This document shows, piece by piece, positions 27,565-36,227 of a stretch of DNA of 64,000 nt. The translations under genes and the position numbers were made by a program. The DNA is from Noviluteimonas sp052115395 (GTDB lineage Bacteria; Pseudomonadota; Gammaproteobacteria; Xanthomonadales; Xanthomonadaceae), in NCBI GenBank assembly GCA_052115395.1, contig JBFRGO010000003.1; one strand, 5' to 3'. Numbering within the stretch: position 1 is the stretch's first letter; each line of letters begins with the position of its first letter. The notes beneath the pieces were generated by a model. That model did not search any database. It had not been told where the DNA came from and saw only the letters and a list, made by a program, of their open reading frames with translations.

Positions 27565-28895
27565 ACATCATGCACATCCACGACCCACAGACCCGCCAGA
27601 CCATCGTCCGACTGCTTTCGAGCATGGCCGGTGCGAAGGAGATCTCGCAGTACCTCAAGCGCTTCTCGCAACTGGACGCGGCGCGCTTCGCCGTCGTCAA
27701 GGTCGGTGGCGCGGTGTTGCGCGACGATCTCGAAGCGCTGACCTCGTCGCTCGCCTTCCTGCAGGATGTCGGCCTTACGCCCATCGTGTTGCACGGTGCC
27801 GGGCCGCAATTGGACGCAGAACTCGCGGCGGCCGGCATCGAGAAGCGCACGATCGACGGACTGCGCGTGACTTCGCCCGAAGCCCTGGCCATCGTGCGCC
27901 GCGTCTTCCATGCGCAGAACCTCAAGCTCGTCGAAGCGCTGCAGGCGCAGGATGCGCGCGCGACGTCGATCGTCAGCGGCGTGTTCGAAGCCGACTATCT
28001 GGATCGCGAGACGCTCGGCTTGGTCGGCGAAGTCAAGCGCGTTGAGCTCGCACCGATCCAGGCGAGCCTGCAGGCCGGCTCGATCCCCGTGATCGCCAGC
28101 CTGGGCGAAACCGCCGGCGGGCAGATCCTCAACATCAACGCCGACTTCGCCGCCAACGAACTCGTGCAGAAGCTGCAGCCCTACAAGATCGTGTTCCTGA
28201 CCGGCACGGGCGGCTTGCTGGACGATGCGGGCAACGTGATCGATTCGATCAACCTGTCGACCGAATACGACCATCTCATCGCGCAACCGTGGCTGCATGG
28301 CGGCATGAAGGTGAAGATCGAGCAGATCAAGGCCTTGCTCGACACCTTGCCGCTGTCCTCGTCGATCTCGATCACGCGGCCCTCGGAACTGGCGAAGGAG
28401 CTGTTCACGCACACCGGTTCGGGCACGCTGGTGCGGCGCGGCGAACGCGTGCTCACCGCGACGCGTTGGGACGAACTCGACCTGGAGCGCCTGCGCCCGC
28501 TCATCGAATCGGCGTTCGGCCGCAAGCTGTTGCCGGACTACTTCGAGCGCACCACGCTGCATCGCGCGTACGTGAGCGAGAACTACCGCGTCGCGGTCAT
28601 CCTCACGCAGGAAGACGCCGGCGTGTACCTCGACAAGTTCGCCGTGCTCGATGAAGCGCAGGGCGAGGGCCTCGGACGGGCGGTCTGGAACGTGATGCGG
28701 GAGGAAAATCCGCGCCTGTTCTGGCGCTCGCGCCGCGGCAATCCCGTCAACGCGTTCTATTTCGCCGAAAGCGATGGGTGCGTGAAGCAGGCGCGATGGG
28801 ACGTGTACTGGTACGGGATCGATGCGCTCGACGCCATCGCGCGCTGCATCGATCATTGCGCCGCACGCCCCGCCACCCTCGAGGACGCCGCATGA
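27561..28895 (+). CDS. argB: bifunctional N-acetylglutamate kinase/N-acetylglutamate synthase
   Basis: A 444-residue fusion performing the first two arginine steps. Residues ~30-290 are amino-acid kinase (VVKVGGAVLRDDL, LHGAGPQLDAEL, ILNINADFAANELVQKLQ, LHGGMKVKIEQIKALLDTLP). Residues ~300-444 are a GNAT synthase domain (FERTTLHRAYVSENYRVAVI, DKFAVLDEAQGEGLGRAVW, FWRSRRGNPVNAFYF). This NAGS-K type is known from Xanthomonas, Xylella and Maricaulis and resembles vertebrate NAGS. The ATG overlaps argE and the stop overlaps the next GNAT gene. Confidence 0.94.
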   Translation: MNIMHIHDPQTRQTIVRLLSSMAGAKEISQYLKRFSQLDAARFAVVKVGGAVLRDDLEALTSSLAFLQDVGLTPIVLHGAGPQLDAELAAAGIEKRTIDGLRVTSPEALAIVRRVFHAQNLKLVEALQAQDARATSIVSGVFEADYLDRETLGLVGEVKRVELAPIQASLQAGSIPVIASLGETAGGQILNINADFAANELVQKLQPYKIVFLTGTGGLLDDAGNVIDSINLSTEYDHLIAQPWLHGGMKVKIEQIKALLDTLPLSSSISITRPSELAKELFTHTGSGTLVRRGERVLTATRWDELDLERLRPLIESAFGRKLLPDYFERTTLHRAYVSENYRVAVILTQEDAGVYLDKFAVLDEAQGEGLGRAVWNVMREENPRLFWRSRRGNPVNAFYFAESDGCVKQARWDVYWYGIDALDAIARCIDHCAARPATLEDAA

Positions 28896-29491
28896 CGACC
28901 GCCGACTGGACCACGCCGCCGACCTTGCGCGGCCGCCACGTGTCGCTGGAAGCGATGACGCCCGCGCACGCCGACGGCCTGCGCGCCGCGGTGGAGGACG
29001 GGCGCCTGTACGAGCTGTGGTACACGAACGTGCCCGAAGCGAAGGACGTCGACGCTTACATCGACGGCGCACTGGCGAAGCAGGCGAAGGGCGACCAGCT
29101 CGCCTTCATCGTGCGCGACGGCGCGGGCCGGATCGTCGGTACGACGCGCTACTACGATCTGGCGCCCGAAGTCCCGCGCCTGCAGATCGGTTACACCTGG
29201 TACGCATCCAGCGTGCAGCGCACGGGCCTGAACACCGAAGCCAAGCTGCTGTTGCTGGGGCACGCCTTCGAAACACTGCACTGCGCGTCGGTCGGTTTGC
29301 AGACCAGTTGGTTCAACCTCGCTTCGCGCACCGCCATCGCACGCCTGGGCGCGAAGGAAGAGGGCGTCACGCGCAACCACGTCCGCCATCGCGACGGCAC
29401 GCTGCGCGACACGGTGAACTTCTCGATCATCGATGCCGAATGGGCCGCGGTGAAGCAGAACCTGATCGGCCGCCTGGGGCGTTACGCATGA
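28892..29491 (+). CDS. GNAT N-acetyltransferase within the arg operon
   Basis: A 199-residue RimJ/RimL-like GNAT: GRHVSLEAMTPAHADGL at the start, GRIVGTTRYYDL, RLQIGYTWYASSVQRTGLNTEAK (acetyl-CoA region), and ASRTAIARLGAKEEGVTRNH. It overlaps argB and argC by 4 nt each, so it is translated as part of the operon. The NAGS activity is already provided by the argB fusion, so its job is unclear; ribosomal protein or small-molecule acetylation are possibilities. Confidence 0.85.
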   Translation: MTTADWTTPPTLRGRHVSLEAMTPAHADGLRAAVEDGRLYELWYTNVPEAKDVDAYIDGALAKQAKGDQLAFIVRDGAGRIVGTTRYYDLAPEVPRLQIGYTWYASSVQRTGLNTEAKLLLLGHAFETLHCASVGLQTSWFNLASRTAIARLGAKEEGVTRNHVRHRDGTLRDTVNFSIIDAEWAAVKQNLIGRLGRYA

Positions 29492-30459
29492 GCGGCAAGA
29501 CGACCATCGGCATCGTCGGCGCGCGTGGTCACGTCGGCACGGAACTGATCAAGCTGATTTGCGGGCATCCGCAGTTCGATCTGGCGTATGTGTCCTCACG
29601 CGAGCGGGCTGGGCAGCGGGTGTCGGAATTCGAGCCCGCGTATCGCGGCGAATTGCGCTACAGCGCGCCGGCGACCGAAGACCTTCCGACGCTCGGCGCC
29701 GATGCCGTGGTGCTCGCGCTGCCCAACGGCAAGGCGGCCGCATGCGTGGCGGCCTTCGATTTCGCCAACGTCGATCCCGTCATCGTCGATCTGTCGGCCG
29801 ACTTCCGTTTCGATCCGGCCTGGTATTACGGCCTGCCCGAACTCACGCGTCCGTGGCACGCGAACCAGCGCCGCATCAGCAACCCTGGTTGCTACGCGAC
29901 CGCCATGCAGCTTGCGATCGCTCCGATGCGCGAATTCCTGAACGGTCCGGTGCAATGCTTCGGTGTCTCGGGCTATTCGGGCGCCGGCACGACGCCGTCG
30001 GACAAGAACGATCCGGAACAGCTGCGCGACAACCTGATGCCCTACGCCTTGACCGGCCACGTGCACGAGCGCGAAGTCAGCACGCAGTTGCGGCATCCAA
30101 TCGAATTCATGCCGCATGTCGCGCCGCATTTCCGCGGTCTGACGATCACGGCGAACCTGCACCTGCGCACGGCCTTCGATCGCGAAGCGGTGCTGGCGCG
30201 TTATCGCCAGGCATATGCGAACGAAGCGCTCGTGCGCGTGCAGGAAGACGCGCCCTGGGTGAGCCGCATCGCCGGACGGCAGCATGTCGAACTCGGCGGG
30301 TTCACGCTGTCGGAAGACGGGCATCGCCTGGTCGTCGTCGCCACCGAAGACAACCTGCTGAAGGGCGCGGCGACGCAGGCGCTGCAGAATCTCAACCTGG
30401 CATTCGGTTTCGACGAATACGCCGGCATTCCCCTCGACTCGCGCGCGGAGGCCGCATGA
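29488..30459 (+). CDS. argC: N-acetyl-gamma-glutamyl-phosphate reductase
   Basis: A 323-residue NADPH-dependent reductase. It has the N-terminal GIVGARGHVGTELIKLI Rossmann motif, IVDLSADFRF, the catalytic cysteine in ISNPGCYATAMQLA, GVSGYSGAG and HVAPHFRGL. It overlaps both neighbours by 4 nt. It makes N-acetylglutamate semialdehyde; the following aminotransferase (argD) is outside the window. Confidence 0.95.
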   Translation: MSGKTTIGIVGARGHVGTELIKLICGHPQFDLAYVSSRERAGQRVSEFEPAYRGELRYSAPATEDLPTLGADAVVLALPNGKAAACVAAFDFANVDPVIVDLSADFRFDPAWYYGLPELTRPWHANQRRISNPGCYATAMQLAIAPMREFLNGPVQCFGVSGYSGAGTTPSDKNDPEQLRDNLMPYALTGHVHEREVSTQLRHPIEFMPHVAPHFRGLTITANLHLRTAFDREAVLARYRQAYANEALVRVQEDAPWVSRIAGRQHVELGGFTLSEDGHRLVVVATEDNLLKGAATQALQNLNLAFGFDEYAGIPLDSRAEAA

Positions 30460-31736
30460 GCGACCTGTTGTGGCAGAAGCCGGGCGTCCAGGTGGACGCG
30501 CAGATCCAGGCCTTCCTCGCGGGCGAGGACGTGGTGCTCGATCGCGAATTCTTCCTGCACGACATCGCCGCCAGCCGCGCGCATGCGCAGGGGTTGGCGA
30601 ACATCGGGATGCTGACGGCGGAGGAGCTTGCGGGACTGGAACGCGAACTCGCGCTCCTGGCCGAAGACTTCCGCAGCGGTGCATTCGTGCTGGATGCGCG
30701 CTTCGAAGACGGGCATTCGGCGATCGAAGCGCGCCTGACCGAACGTCTCGGCGATGCGGGCCGCCGCATCCATGCAGGACGCAGTCGCAACGACCAGGTG
30801 CTGGTCGCCACGCGCCTGTGGCTCAAGGAAAAACTCGAAACCGTGCAGGCGCTGTGCCGCGAAGTCGCGGGCATCGCGCTGGATCGCGCGCAGGCGGAAA
30901 GCACGTTGCCGATGCCGGGGTATACGCACCTGCAGCGCGCCGTCGTGTCCTCGGCGGGCCTGTGGTGGGCAGGGTGGGCCGAGGCGTTCATCGACAACGC
31001 GCAGCGCGCAGCCGATACGCGCGCGTGGGTCGATGCCAATCCGCTCGGCACGGCCGCGGGCTACGGCGTGAACCTGCCACTGGACCGCGCGCACACGACG
31101 CAAGCGCTCGGCTTCGCGCGCATGCAGGTTTCGCCGTTGTACGCGCAACTTTCGCGCGGGAAATTCGAACTCGCCGCGCTGGAAGCTTTGGGCAGCGCGA
31201 TGGGCGACCTGCGTCGCCTGGCCTGGGACCTGAGCCTGTTCACGACGGCCGAGTACGGCTTCGTGCGCCTGCCCGCGCAGTACACGACCGGCAGTTCGAT
31301 CATGCCGAACAAGCGCAATCCCGATGTCGTCGAATTGATGCGCGGCACCTACGCCAGCGTGGCCGCGGCGCGCAGCGAAATCGAACACCTGCTGTCGCTG
31401 CCGGGCGGTTATCACCGTGATCTGCAGATCACCAAGGGTGCGTTGTTCCATGGCTTCGGAAAGGGCCTGGCCGCGCTCGCCTTGTTGCCGGACCTGTTGC
31501 GCAATCTCGACTGGAATGTCGAGCGCATGCGCGAGGCGTTGGAACCGTCGATGTACGCCACCGACCTGGCCGTCGATCTCGCGCGCGAGGGCATGCCGTT
31601 CCGCGATGCGTACAAACAGGCCGCCGATCCGGCGAAGTGGGCGGAAGGCGATCCGGCGGCGAGCCTGTCGGCGCGCGTTTCGCCGGGCGGCGCAGGCGCG
31701 ATGCAACTGGACGCATTGCGCAAGCGCCTGGGGTAA
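30456..31736 (+). CDS. argH: argininosuccinate lyase
   Basis: A 426-residue fumarase/aspartase-superfamily lyase releasing arginine and fumarate. FEDGHSAIEARLTE, GRSRNDQVLVATRLWL, PGYTHLQRA and the signature GSSIMPNKRNPDVVEL are all intact. It ends the operon; the next gene converges on it 9 bp beyond, with no obvious terminator between. Confidence 0.95.
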   Translation: MSDLLWQKPGVQVDAQIQAFLAGEDVVLDREFFLHDIAASRAHAQGLANIGMLTAEELAGLERELALLAEDFRSGAFVLDARFEDGHSAIEARLTERLGDAGRRIHAGRSRNDQVLVATRLWLKEKLETVQALCREVAGIALDRAQAESTLPMPGYTHLQRAVVSSAGLWWAGWAEAFIDNAQRAADTRAWVDANPLGTAAGYGVNLPLDRAHTTQALGFARMQVSPLYAQLSRGKFELAALEALGSAMGDLRRLAWDLSLFTTAEYGFVRLPAQYTTGSSIMPNKRNPDVVELMRGTYASVAAARSEIEHLLSLPGGYHRDLQITKGALFHGFGKGLAALALLPDLLRNLDWNVERMREALEPSMYATDLAVDLAREGMPFRDAYKQAADPAKWAEGDPAASLSARVSPGGAGAMQLDALRKRLG

Positions 31737-31745
31737 GGCGCGGTG

Positions 31746-32087
31746 TTACTCGCGCGTGAGCACCACGTTGCCGAGGTCCACCGCGAACACGCCCTGGTCC
31801 AGGTGCACCTGCCGCGTCATCGGCTGATAGCCGGCGCAGGCGATCACGAGCTCGTAGTCGCGCACCTTCTTGTCGACGGGGAAGGATTCCTGGAAATGCG
31901 CGCCCTTCAGGCTGCGCGTGTAGTCGCCTTCGTCCGGTGTCCCCTTGAACTGCGGGAGCGAGAGGCGGCATTGGCTGTCCCCGGGCGGCGGGACGATCAA
32001 TGCACCCCGCACCGTGATGTAGCCGTTGCCCGAACACGCGGCGAGACCGGCCACCGACAGCACTGCCACCCATCGCCAAGCGCGCAT
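31746..32087 (-). CDS. small lipoprotein of unknown function
   Basis: A 113-residue predicted lipoprotein: MRAWRWVAVLSVAGLAAC forms a type II signal with lipobox LAAC. The mature part holds a carboxypeptidase-regulatory-like/beta-sandwich pattern (QESFPVDKKVRDYELVIACAGYQPMTRQVHLDQ). The internal ATG at 32087 is chosen because the signal peptide starts there. Role unknown. Confidence 0.72.
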   Translation of the reverse strand: MRAWRWVAVLSVAGLAACSGNGYITVRGALIVPPPGDSQCRLSLPQFKGTPDEGDYTRSLKGAHFQESFPVDKKVRDYELVIACAGYQPMTRQVHLDQGVFAVDLGNVVLTRE

Positions 32088-32171
32088 GATCCGGCCCTCC
32101 TTTGCGTGGCCGTCAGCAATACGCCGCCCGGGGCCGGGTAGGCAAGAGGGGAGCGATCCGACGAGAGGCGC

Positions 32172-32198
32172 TTGACGCTCGGCGGCTTTTCCTATCAA
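32172..32198 (+). promoter_or_regulatory. possible promoter of the Rrf2 gene
   Basis: TTGACG (32172-32177) is a 5/6 match to the -35 box. The best -10 candidates (TATCAA, 32193-32198) lie inside the palindrome just before the start codon, with a short 15-bp spacer. Repression by binding at the palindrome would block this promoter. Confidence 0.4.
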
Positions 32199-32210
32199 TT
32201 AAATAGGAAA
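32188..32210. promoter_or_regulatory. 23-bp operator-like palindrome at the Rrf2 gene start
   Basis: TTTCCTAT (32188-32195) and ATAGGAAA (32203-32210) form a perfect 8-bp inverted repeat around a 7-nt AT-rich CAATTAA spacer. The last A is the first base of the start codon. Size and position fit an autoregulatory site for the Rrf2 dimer. The AT-rich site stands out in GC-rich surroundings. Confidence 0.65.
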
Positions 32211-32653
32211 TGCTGACCAACCGGGCCAGGTACGGGATTCGGGCGATGTGCGCGCTGGCGGGCGCGCGCGGCGAATCCTTGCAGGCCAAGGCCATCGCGA
32301 CCCGCGCCGACGTTCCACTGAAGTTCCTCGAAGCCATCCTCGTCGACCTGCGACGCGCCGGTTTCGTGAACAGCGCGCGCGGCAAAGCCGGTGGGCATGC
32401 GCTCGCGCGGCCGGCCGAGTCGATCGTCGTCGGCGACGTCATCCGTGCCATCGACGGCCCGCTTGCGCCGGTGCGCTGCGCCAGCGTCACCGCCTACGCG
32501 CCCTGCGCCGATTGCAAGGATCCCGAACATTGCGCCGTGCGCGGGCTGATGCGTGAAGCACGCGAAGCGCTCGCCTCGGTGCTCGATACGTGCACGCTGC
32601 AGGCGCTGCACGACCGCGCGCATCCCCTCCACGCAGTGGACTCCGTCGCATGA
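32210..32653 (+). CDS. Rrf2 family transcriptional regulator
   Basis: A 147-residue Rrf2 protein: winged helix (MLTNRARYGIRAMCALA, VPLKFLEAILVDLRRAGFVNSARGKAGGHALAR) followed by the dimer helix. A cysteine set in CASVTAYAPCADCKDPEHCAV resembles the IscR/RsrR cluster loop, so an Fe-S or thiol sensor is possible. It heads a row of sulfate-uptake genes, pointing to a CymR-like control of sulfur assimilation. The ATG is embedded in its presumed operator. Confidence 0.88.
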   Translation: MLTNRARYGIRAMCALAGARGESLQAKAIATRADVPLKFLEAILVDLRRAGFVNSARGKAGGHALARPAESIVVGDVIRAIDGPLAPVRCASVTAYAPCADCKDPEHCAVRGLMREAREALASVLDTCTLQALHDRAHPLHAVDSVA

Positions 32654-32829
32654 CCCCCATCGCGCCATCACGCCCAGCGAATGTTCCACCAACGACCCTT
32701 CCCGACCCGGAAGCGGAGGTGCTGCGCGCCATCCGCGACACCGCGTTCGGCACCATCGAGGTGACCGTGCACGGTTCGCGCATCGTGCAGATCGTCCGCA
32801 GCGAGAAGACCCGATTCGACCAGCGCTGA
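32650..32829 (+). CDS. YezD-like small protein (DUF2292)
   Basis: A 59-residue protein with the DUF2292 pattern EVLRAIRDTAFGTIEVTVHG followed by VQIVRSEKTRF. The family is usually encoded next to sulfate-assimilation or sulfonate genes, as here, but has no known activity. Its ATG overlaps the Rrf2 stop. Confidence 0.78.
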   Translation: MTPIAPSRPANVPPTTLPDPEAEVLRAIRDTAFGTIEVTVHGSRIVQIVRSEKTRFDQR

Positions 32830-32895
32830 CGCGCTGCCCACAACCGGCCGACCGGACCACCGGAGGCGATCCCACCCACAAGGGAGCAACCCCCG

Positions 32896-34359
32896 ATGGT
32901 CCGAGCCTTCGTTCCGCTGACTCTCGCGCTCGCCTGCCTTGCCACGCCGCAGGCGCATGCCGCCGATCCACCGACGCCGCAGGACGCGCCCACCCTGCAG
33001 GACATCGAAGCGCGCGTGCGTCGCCTCGAAGCCTTGCTCGGTGAAACGCCGCCGTCTTCGCAGACCCCGGTCGACCTGACCACGCTCGACAAACGACTGC
33101 GCGCGCTGGAGCAAAAACTCGCCGCGCAACCGCCGGCCGTGGCCGTTACGCCGGCACCAGCGCCACCGTCGGCGAAAGAAACGAAGGCCGCGGAATCGCC
33201 GACCTTCACCTTCGACGAGAAAGGCATCGCGTGGAAATCCACCGTCGGCGGTGGCTCCGAACTGCGCCTGCGCGGCTTGTTCCAGTACGACGGCCGCCAT
33301 TGGTTCGACGACAACCTCGTGCAGGACGACACCTTCCTCCTGCGCCGCCTGGAACCGACGATCGAAGGCAACTTCGGACCGTTGTTCGCGTATCGCTTCA
33401 CCGGGCAGTTCGCGGGTGATTCGGCGAGCACCGTCGATGCCTACGTCGACGTGCGCTTCGATCCGCGTGCGACGGTGCGCGTGGGCAAGACCAAAGTTCC
33501 GCTGGGTTTGGAACGTTTGCAATCCAGTGCGACGACCAACCAGGTCGAGAATGGCCTGCCGTCGGAACTCGCGCCCGGCCGCGACATCGGCGTGCAGTTG
33601 CAGGGCAAGTTCGATGGCCCGGGGCTGTCGTACGCACTGGGTGTGTACAACGGTACGGTCGACGGGCGCGATGGCGCATCGACGAATCCCGACGGTGATT
33701 TCGAACTCGCCGCGCGCGTGTTCTTCGAACCGTGGAAGGGCGGCGACGGTGCGTTGTCGGGCCTCGGTTTCGGCCTGGCGGCCACGCACGGCGACAAGAA
33801 CGGCTTCGGCAACGACTTCCTCCCGCGCTATCGCACGCCGGGGCAGCTGACGTTCTTCAGCTATCGCAACGACGTCGCCGCCGCGGGCACGCAGGATCGT
33901 TGGTCGCCGCAACTGTATTGGTATGCCGGCCGCTTCGGCGTGCTGGGCGAATACATCGCCTCGCGCCAGGACGTGGCGCGCAACGGCGCGAGCGACACGA
34001 TCGACAACCGCGCCTGGCAAATCAGCACCAGCTTCGCGGTGACCGGCGAACCGACCAGTTACCAGGGCATCGTCAAACCCGACAATCCCTTCGCACTCGG
34101 CGAAAGCGGGTGGGGCGCACTGGAGCTCACCGCGCGTTACGGCGAGCTGGACATCGACGATCGCGCCTTCCCGATCTTCGCCAATCCCGTCAGCGCGGCA
34201 GCCGGCGCGCGCAGCTGGGGCGTCGGTTTCAACTGGTACTTCAACACGCACTTCAAACTGGTCGCCGATTACCTGCATACGACCTTCGACGCCGCCCCCG
34301 GCGGTTTCGAACGCGATGCCGAAGACCTCCTGTTGACCCGCGCGCAGTTCTCCTTCTGA
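32896..34359 (+). CDS. OprP/OprO-like outer-membrane porin
   Basis: A 487-residue porin. A signal peptide (LTLALACLATPQAHA) is followed by a coiled-coil stretch (LEALLGE, LDKRLRALEQKLAAQ) and a C-terminal 16-strand-like beta barrel with alternating aromatic strands ending in Phe (LLLTRAQFSF). TFLLRRLEPTIEGNFG and KTKVPLGLERLQSS are phosphate-selective porin (PF07396) signatures. The location between the Rrf2/YezD pair and sbp-cysTWA suggests that it admits sulfate. AGGGAG precedes the ATG. Confidence 0.87.
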   Translation: MVRAFVPLTLALACLATPQAHAADPPTPQDAPTLQDIEARVRRLEALLGETPPSSQTPVDLTTLDKRLRALEQKLAAQPPAVAVTPAPAPPSAKETKAAESPTFTFDEKGIAWKSTVGGGSELRLRGLFQYDGRHWFDDNLVQDDTFLLRRLEPTIEGNFGPLFAYRFTGQFAGDSASTVDAYVDVRFDPRATVRVGKTKVPLGLERLQSSATTNQVENGLPSELAPGRDIGVQLQGKFDGPGLSYALGVYNGTVDGRDGASTNPDGDFELAARVFFEPWKGGDGALSGLGFGLAATHGDKNGFGNDFLPRYRTPGQLTFFSYRNDVAAAGTQDRWSPQLYWYAGRFGVLGEYIASRQDVARNGASDTIDNRAWQISTSFAVTGEPTSYQGIVKPDNPFALGESGWGALELTARYGELDIDDRAFPIFANPVSAAAGARSWGVGFNWYFNTHFKLVADYLHTTFDAAPGGFERDAEDLLLTRAQFSF

Positions 34360-34370
34360 GGCCCCCCGTC

Positions 34371-35372
34371 ATGACGAAGACCTTCCTCGCGACCCTCGCG
34401 CTTGTCCTGCTCACCGGCGTGGCATCGGCGAAGACCACGCTGCTCAACGTGTCCTACGACCCCACGCGCGAACTCTACGAAGACGTGAACGTCGCCTTCG
34501 CCGCGCAGTGGAAACAGAAGACCGGCGAAGACCTCAACCTGCGCACGTCCCACGGCGGCTCGGGCAAACAGGCGCGCGCGGTGATCGACGGCCTGGGCGC
34601 CGATGTCGTCACGCTCGCGCTCGCCGCGGACATCGACGTCATCGCCGAAAAGGCCAAGCTGCTTCCGGCGAATTGGCAAACGCGTCTACCGCACAACAGC
34701 GCGCCCTACACCTCGACGATCGTCTTCCTCGTGCGCAAGGGCAATCCGAAGAAGATCAAGGACTGGAACGATCTCGCGCGCCCTGGCGTTGCGGTGATCA
34801 CGCCCAATCCGAAGACCTCCGGCGGCGCGCGCTGGAACTACCTCGCCGCGTGGGCGTGGGCATCCCGCGAATATCGCACCGGCCCGAAGGTGGTCGACTA
34901 CATGGGCAAGTTGTTCCGCAACGTGCCCGTGCTCGACACCGGCGCGCGCGGCGCGACGACGACCTTCGTCGAACGCGGCATCGGCGATGTGCTGATCGCG
35001 TGGGAAAACGAAGCCCTGCTGGCGCAGAACGACGCGCAGACGCGCGGCAAGTTCGAGATCGTCGTGCCGTCGCTCAGCATCAAGGCCGAACCGCCGGTCG
35101 CATGGCTGGATGCCAACATCGACAAACACGGCACGCGCATGCAGGCTGAAGCGTATCTGCGCTTCCTGTATACGCCGCAGGGCCAGCAGATCGTGGCGAA
35201 GCATTTCTATCGCCCGGCCGAACCCGCGGGCGTGTCGGCCGCCGGGCTCGCGCGCTTCCCGAAGCTGCCGATGGTGACCATCGACAACGCCTTCGGCGGT
35301 TGGAAGCACGCGCAGAAGACGCACTTCGCCGACGGCGGCTTCTTCGACCAGATCTATCGTCCGGGCGGCTGA
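34371..35372 (+). CDS. sbp: sulfate/thiosulfate ABC transporter substrate-binding protein
   Basis: A 333-residue periplasmic binding protein with a signal peptide cleaved near VASA-KT. LLNVSYDPTRELYEDVN, SHGGSGKQARAVIDGL, NPKTSGGARWNYLAAWA and VLDTGARGATTTFVERG are clear Sbp/CysP signatures. It delivers sulfate to CysTWA; the gene order is the canonical one. Confidence 0.95.
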   Translation: MTKTFLATLALVLLTGVASAKTTLLNVSYDPTRELYEDVNVAFAAQWKQKTGEDLNLRTSHGGSGKQARAVIDGLGADVVTLALAADIDVIAEKAKLLPANWQTRLPHNSAPYTSTIVFLVRKGNPKKIKDWNDLARPGVAVITPNPKTSGGARWNYLAAWAWASREYRTGPKVVDYMGKLFRNVPVLDTGARGATTTFVERGIGDVLIAWENEALLAQNDAQTRGKFEIVVPSLSIKAEPPVAWLDANIDKHGTRMQAEAYLRFLYTPQGQQIVAKHFYRPAEPAGVSAAGLARFPKLPMVTIDNAFGGWKHAQKTHFADGGFFDQIYRPGG

Positions 35373-35375
35373 TCG

Positions 35376-36227
35376 ATGTCGATCGTCGCCACGCGCCTGG
35401 CGCGGCGGATGCGCCATCCGCTGCCCGGTTTCGGCCTGAGCCTCGGCCTGGGCATGGCGTGGCTCGGGTTGATCGTGCTCCTGCCGCTGGCCGCGCTCGT
35501 CGTGCGGTCGGCGGAGTTGGGCGGCGCGGGTTGGATGCGCGTGCTCGCCGACCCGCGCGTGCGCGCTTCGCTGGTGTTGAGTTTCAGCGCATCGGCCGTC
35601 GCCGCGGTGATCGCATCGCTCGCCGGCGCGCTCATCGCCTGGGTGATCGTGCGTTATCGCTTCCCCGGTCGCCGCTTGATGGATGCGCTCGTCGACCTGC
35701 CGTTCGCGTTGCCGACGGCAGTCGCCGGCATCGCCTTGACGGCGATCTATTCGGCGAACGGCTGGGTCGGGCGTTTCGTCGAACCCCACGGGTACAAGAT
35801 CGCCTACGCACCGGCGGGCATCGTGATCGCGCTGGTGTTCATCGGATTGCCATTCGCGGTGCGCACCTTGCAACCGGTGCTCGAAGTGCTCGGTCGCGAC
35901 CAGGAAGAAGCCGCGGCGTCGCTGGGCGCGAGCCGGTTCACGACCTTCCGCCGCGTGGTGCTGCCCGAACTGGCGCCCGCATTGCTCACCGGGTTTTCGC
36001 TCGCCTTCGCGCGCGCGCTGGGCGAATACGGCTCGGTGATCTTCATCGCCGGCAACCTGCCGTTCAAGACGGAAATCGCGCCGCTGCTGATCACCATCCG
36101 CCTGGAGGAATACGACTACGACGGCGCGGTCGCGATCGCAGCGTTGTTGCTTGCCGCCTCGTTCGTGTGCCTGCTGGCGATCAATACGCTGATCCCGGCC
36201 CTGTTCGCGAGGAAGCGCGATGTTTGA
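35376..36227 (+). CDS. cysT: sulfate ABC transporter permease CysT
   Basis: A 283-residue permease with about six transmembrane segments and the BPD EAA loop EEAAASLGASRFTTFRRVVLPEL that contacts CysA. LPFALPTAVAGIAL and ALGEYGSVIFIAGNLPFKTEI are characteristic. It overlaps cysW by 8 nt. The start is 4 nt after sbp. Confidence 0.95.
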   Translation: MSIVATRLARRMRHPLPGFGLSLGLGMAWLGLIVLLPLAALVVRSAELGGAGWMRVLADPRVRASLVLSFSASAVAAVIASLAGALIAWVIVRYRFPGRRLMDALVDLPFALPTAVAGIALTAIYSANGWVGRFVEPHGYKIAYAPAGIVIALVFIGLPFAVRTLQPVLEVLGRDQEEAAASLGASRFTTFRRVVLPELAPALLTGFSLAFARALGEYGSVIFIAGNLPFKTEIAPLLITIRLEEYDYDGAVAIAALLLAASFVCLLAINTLIPALFARKRDV

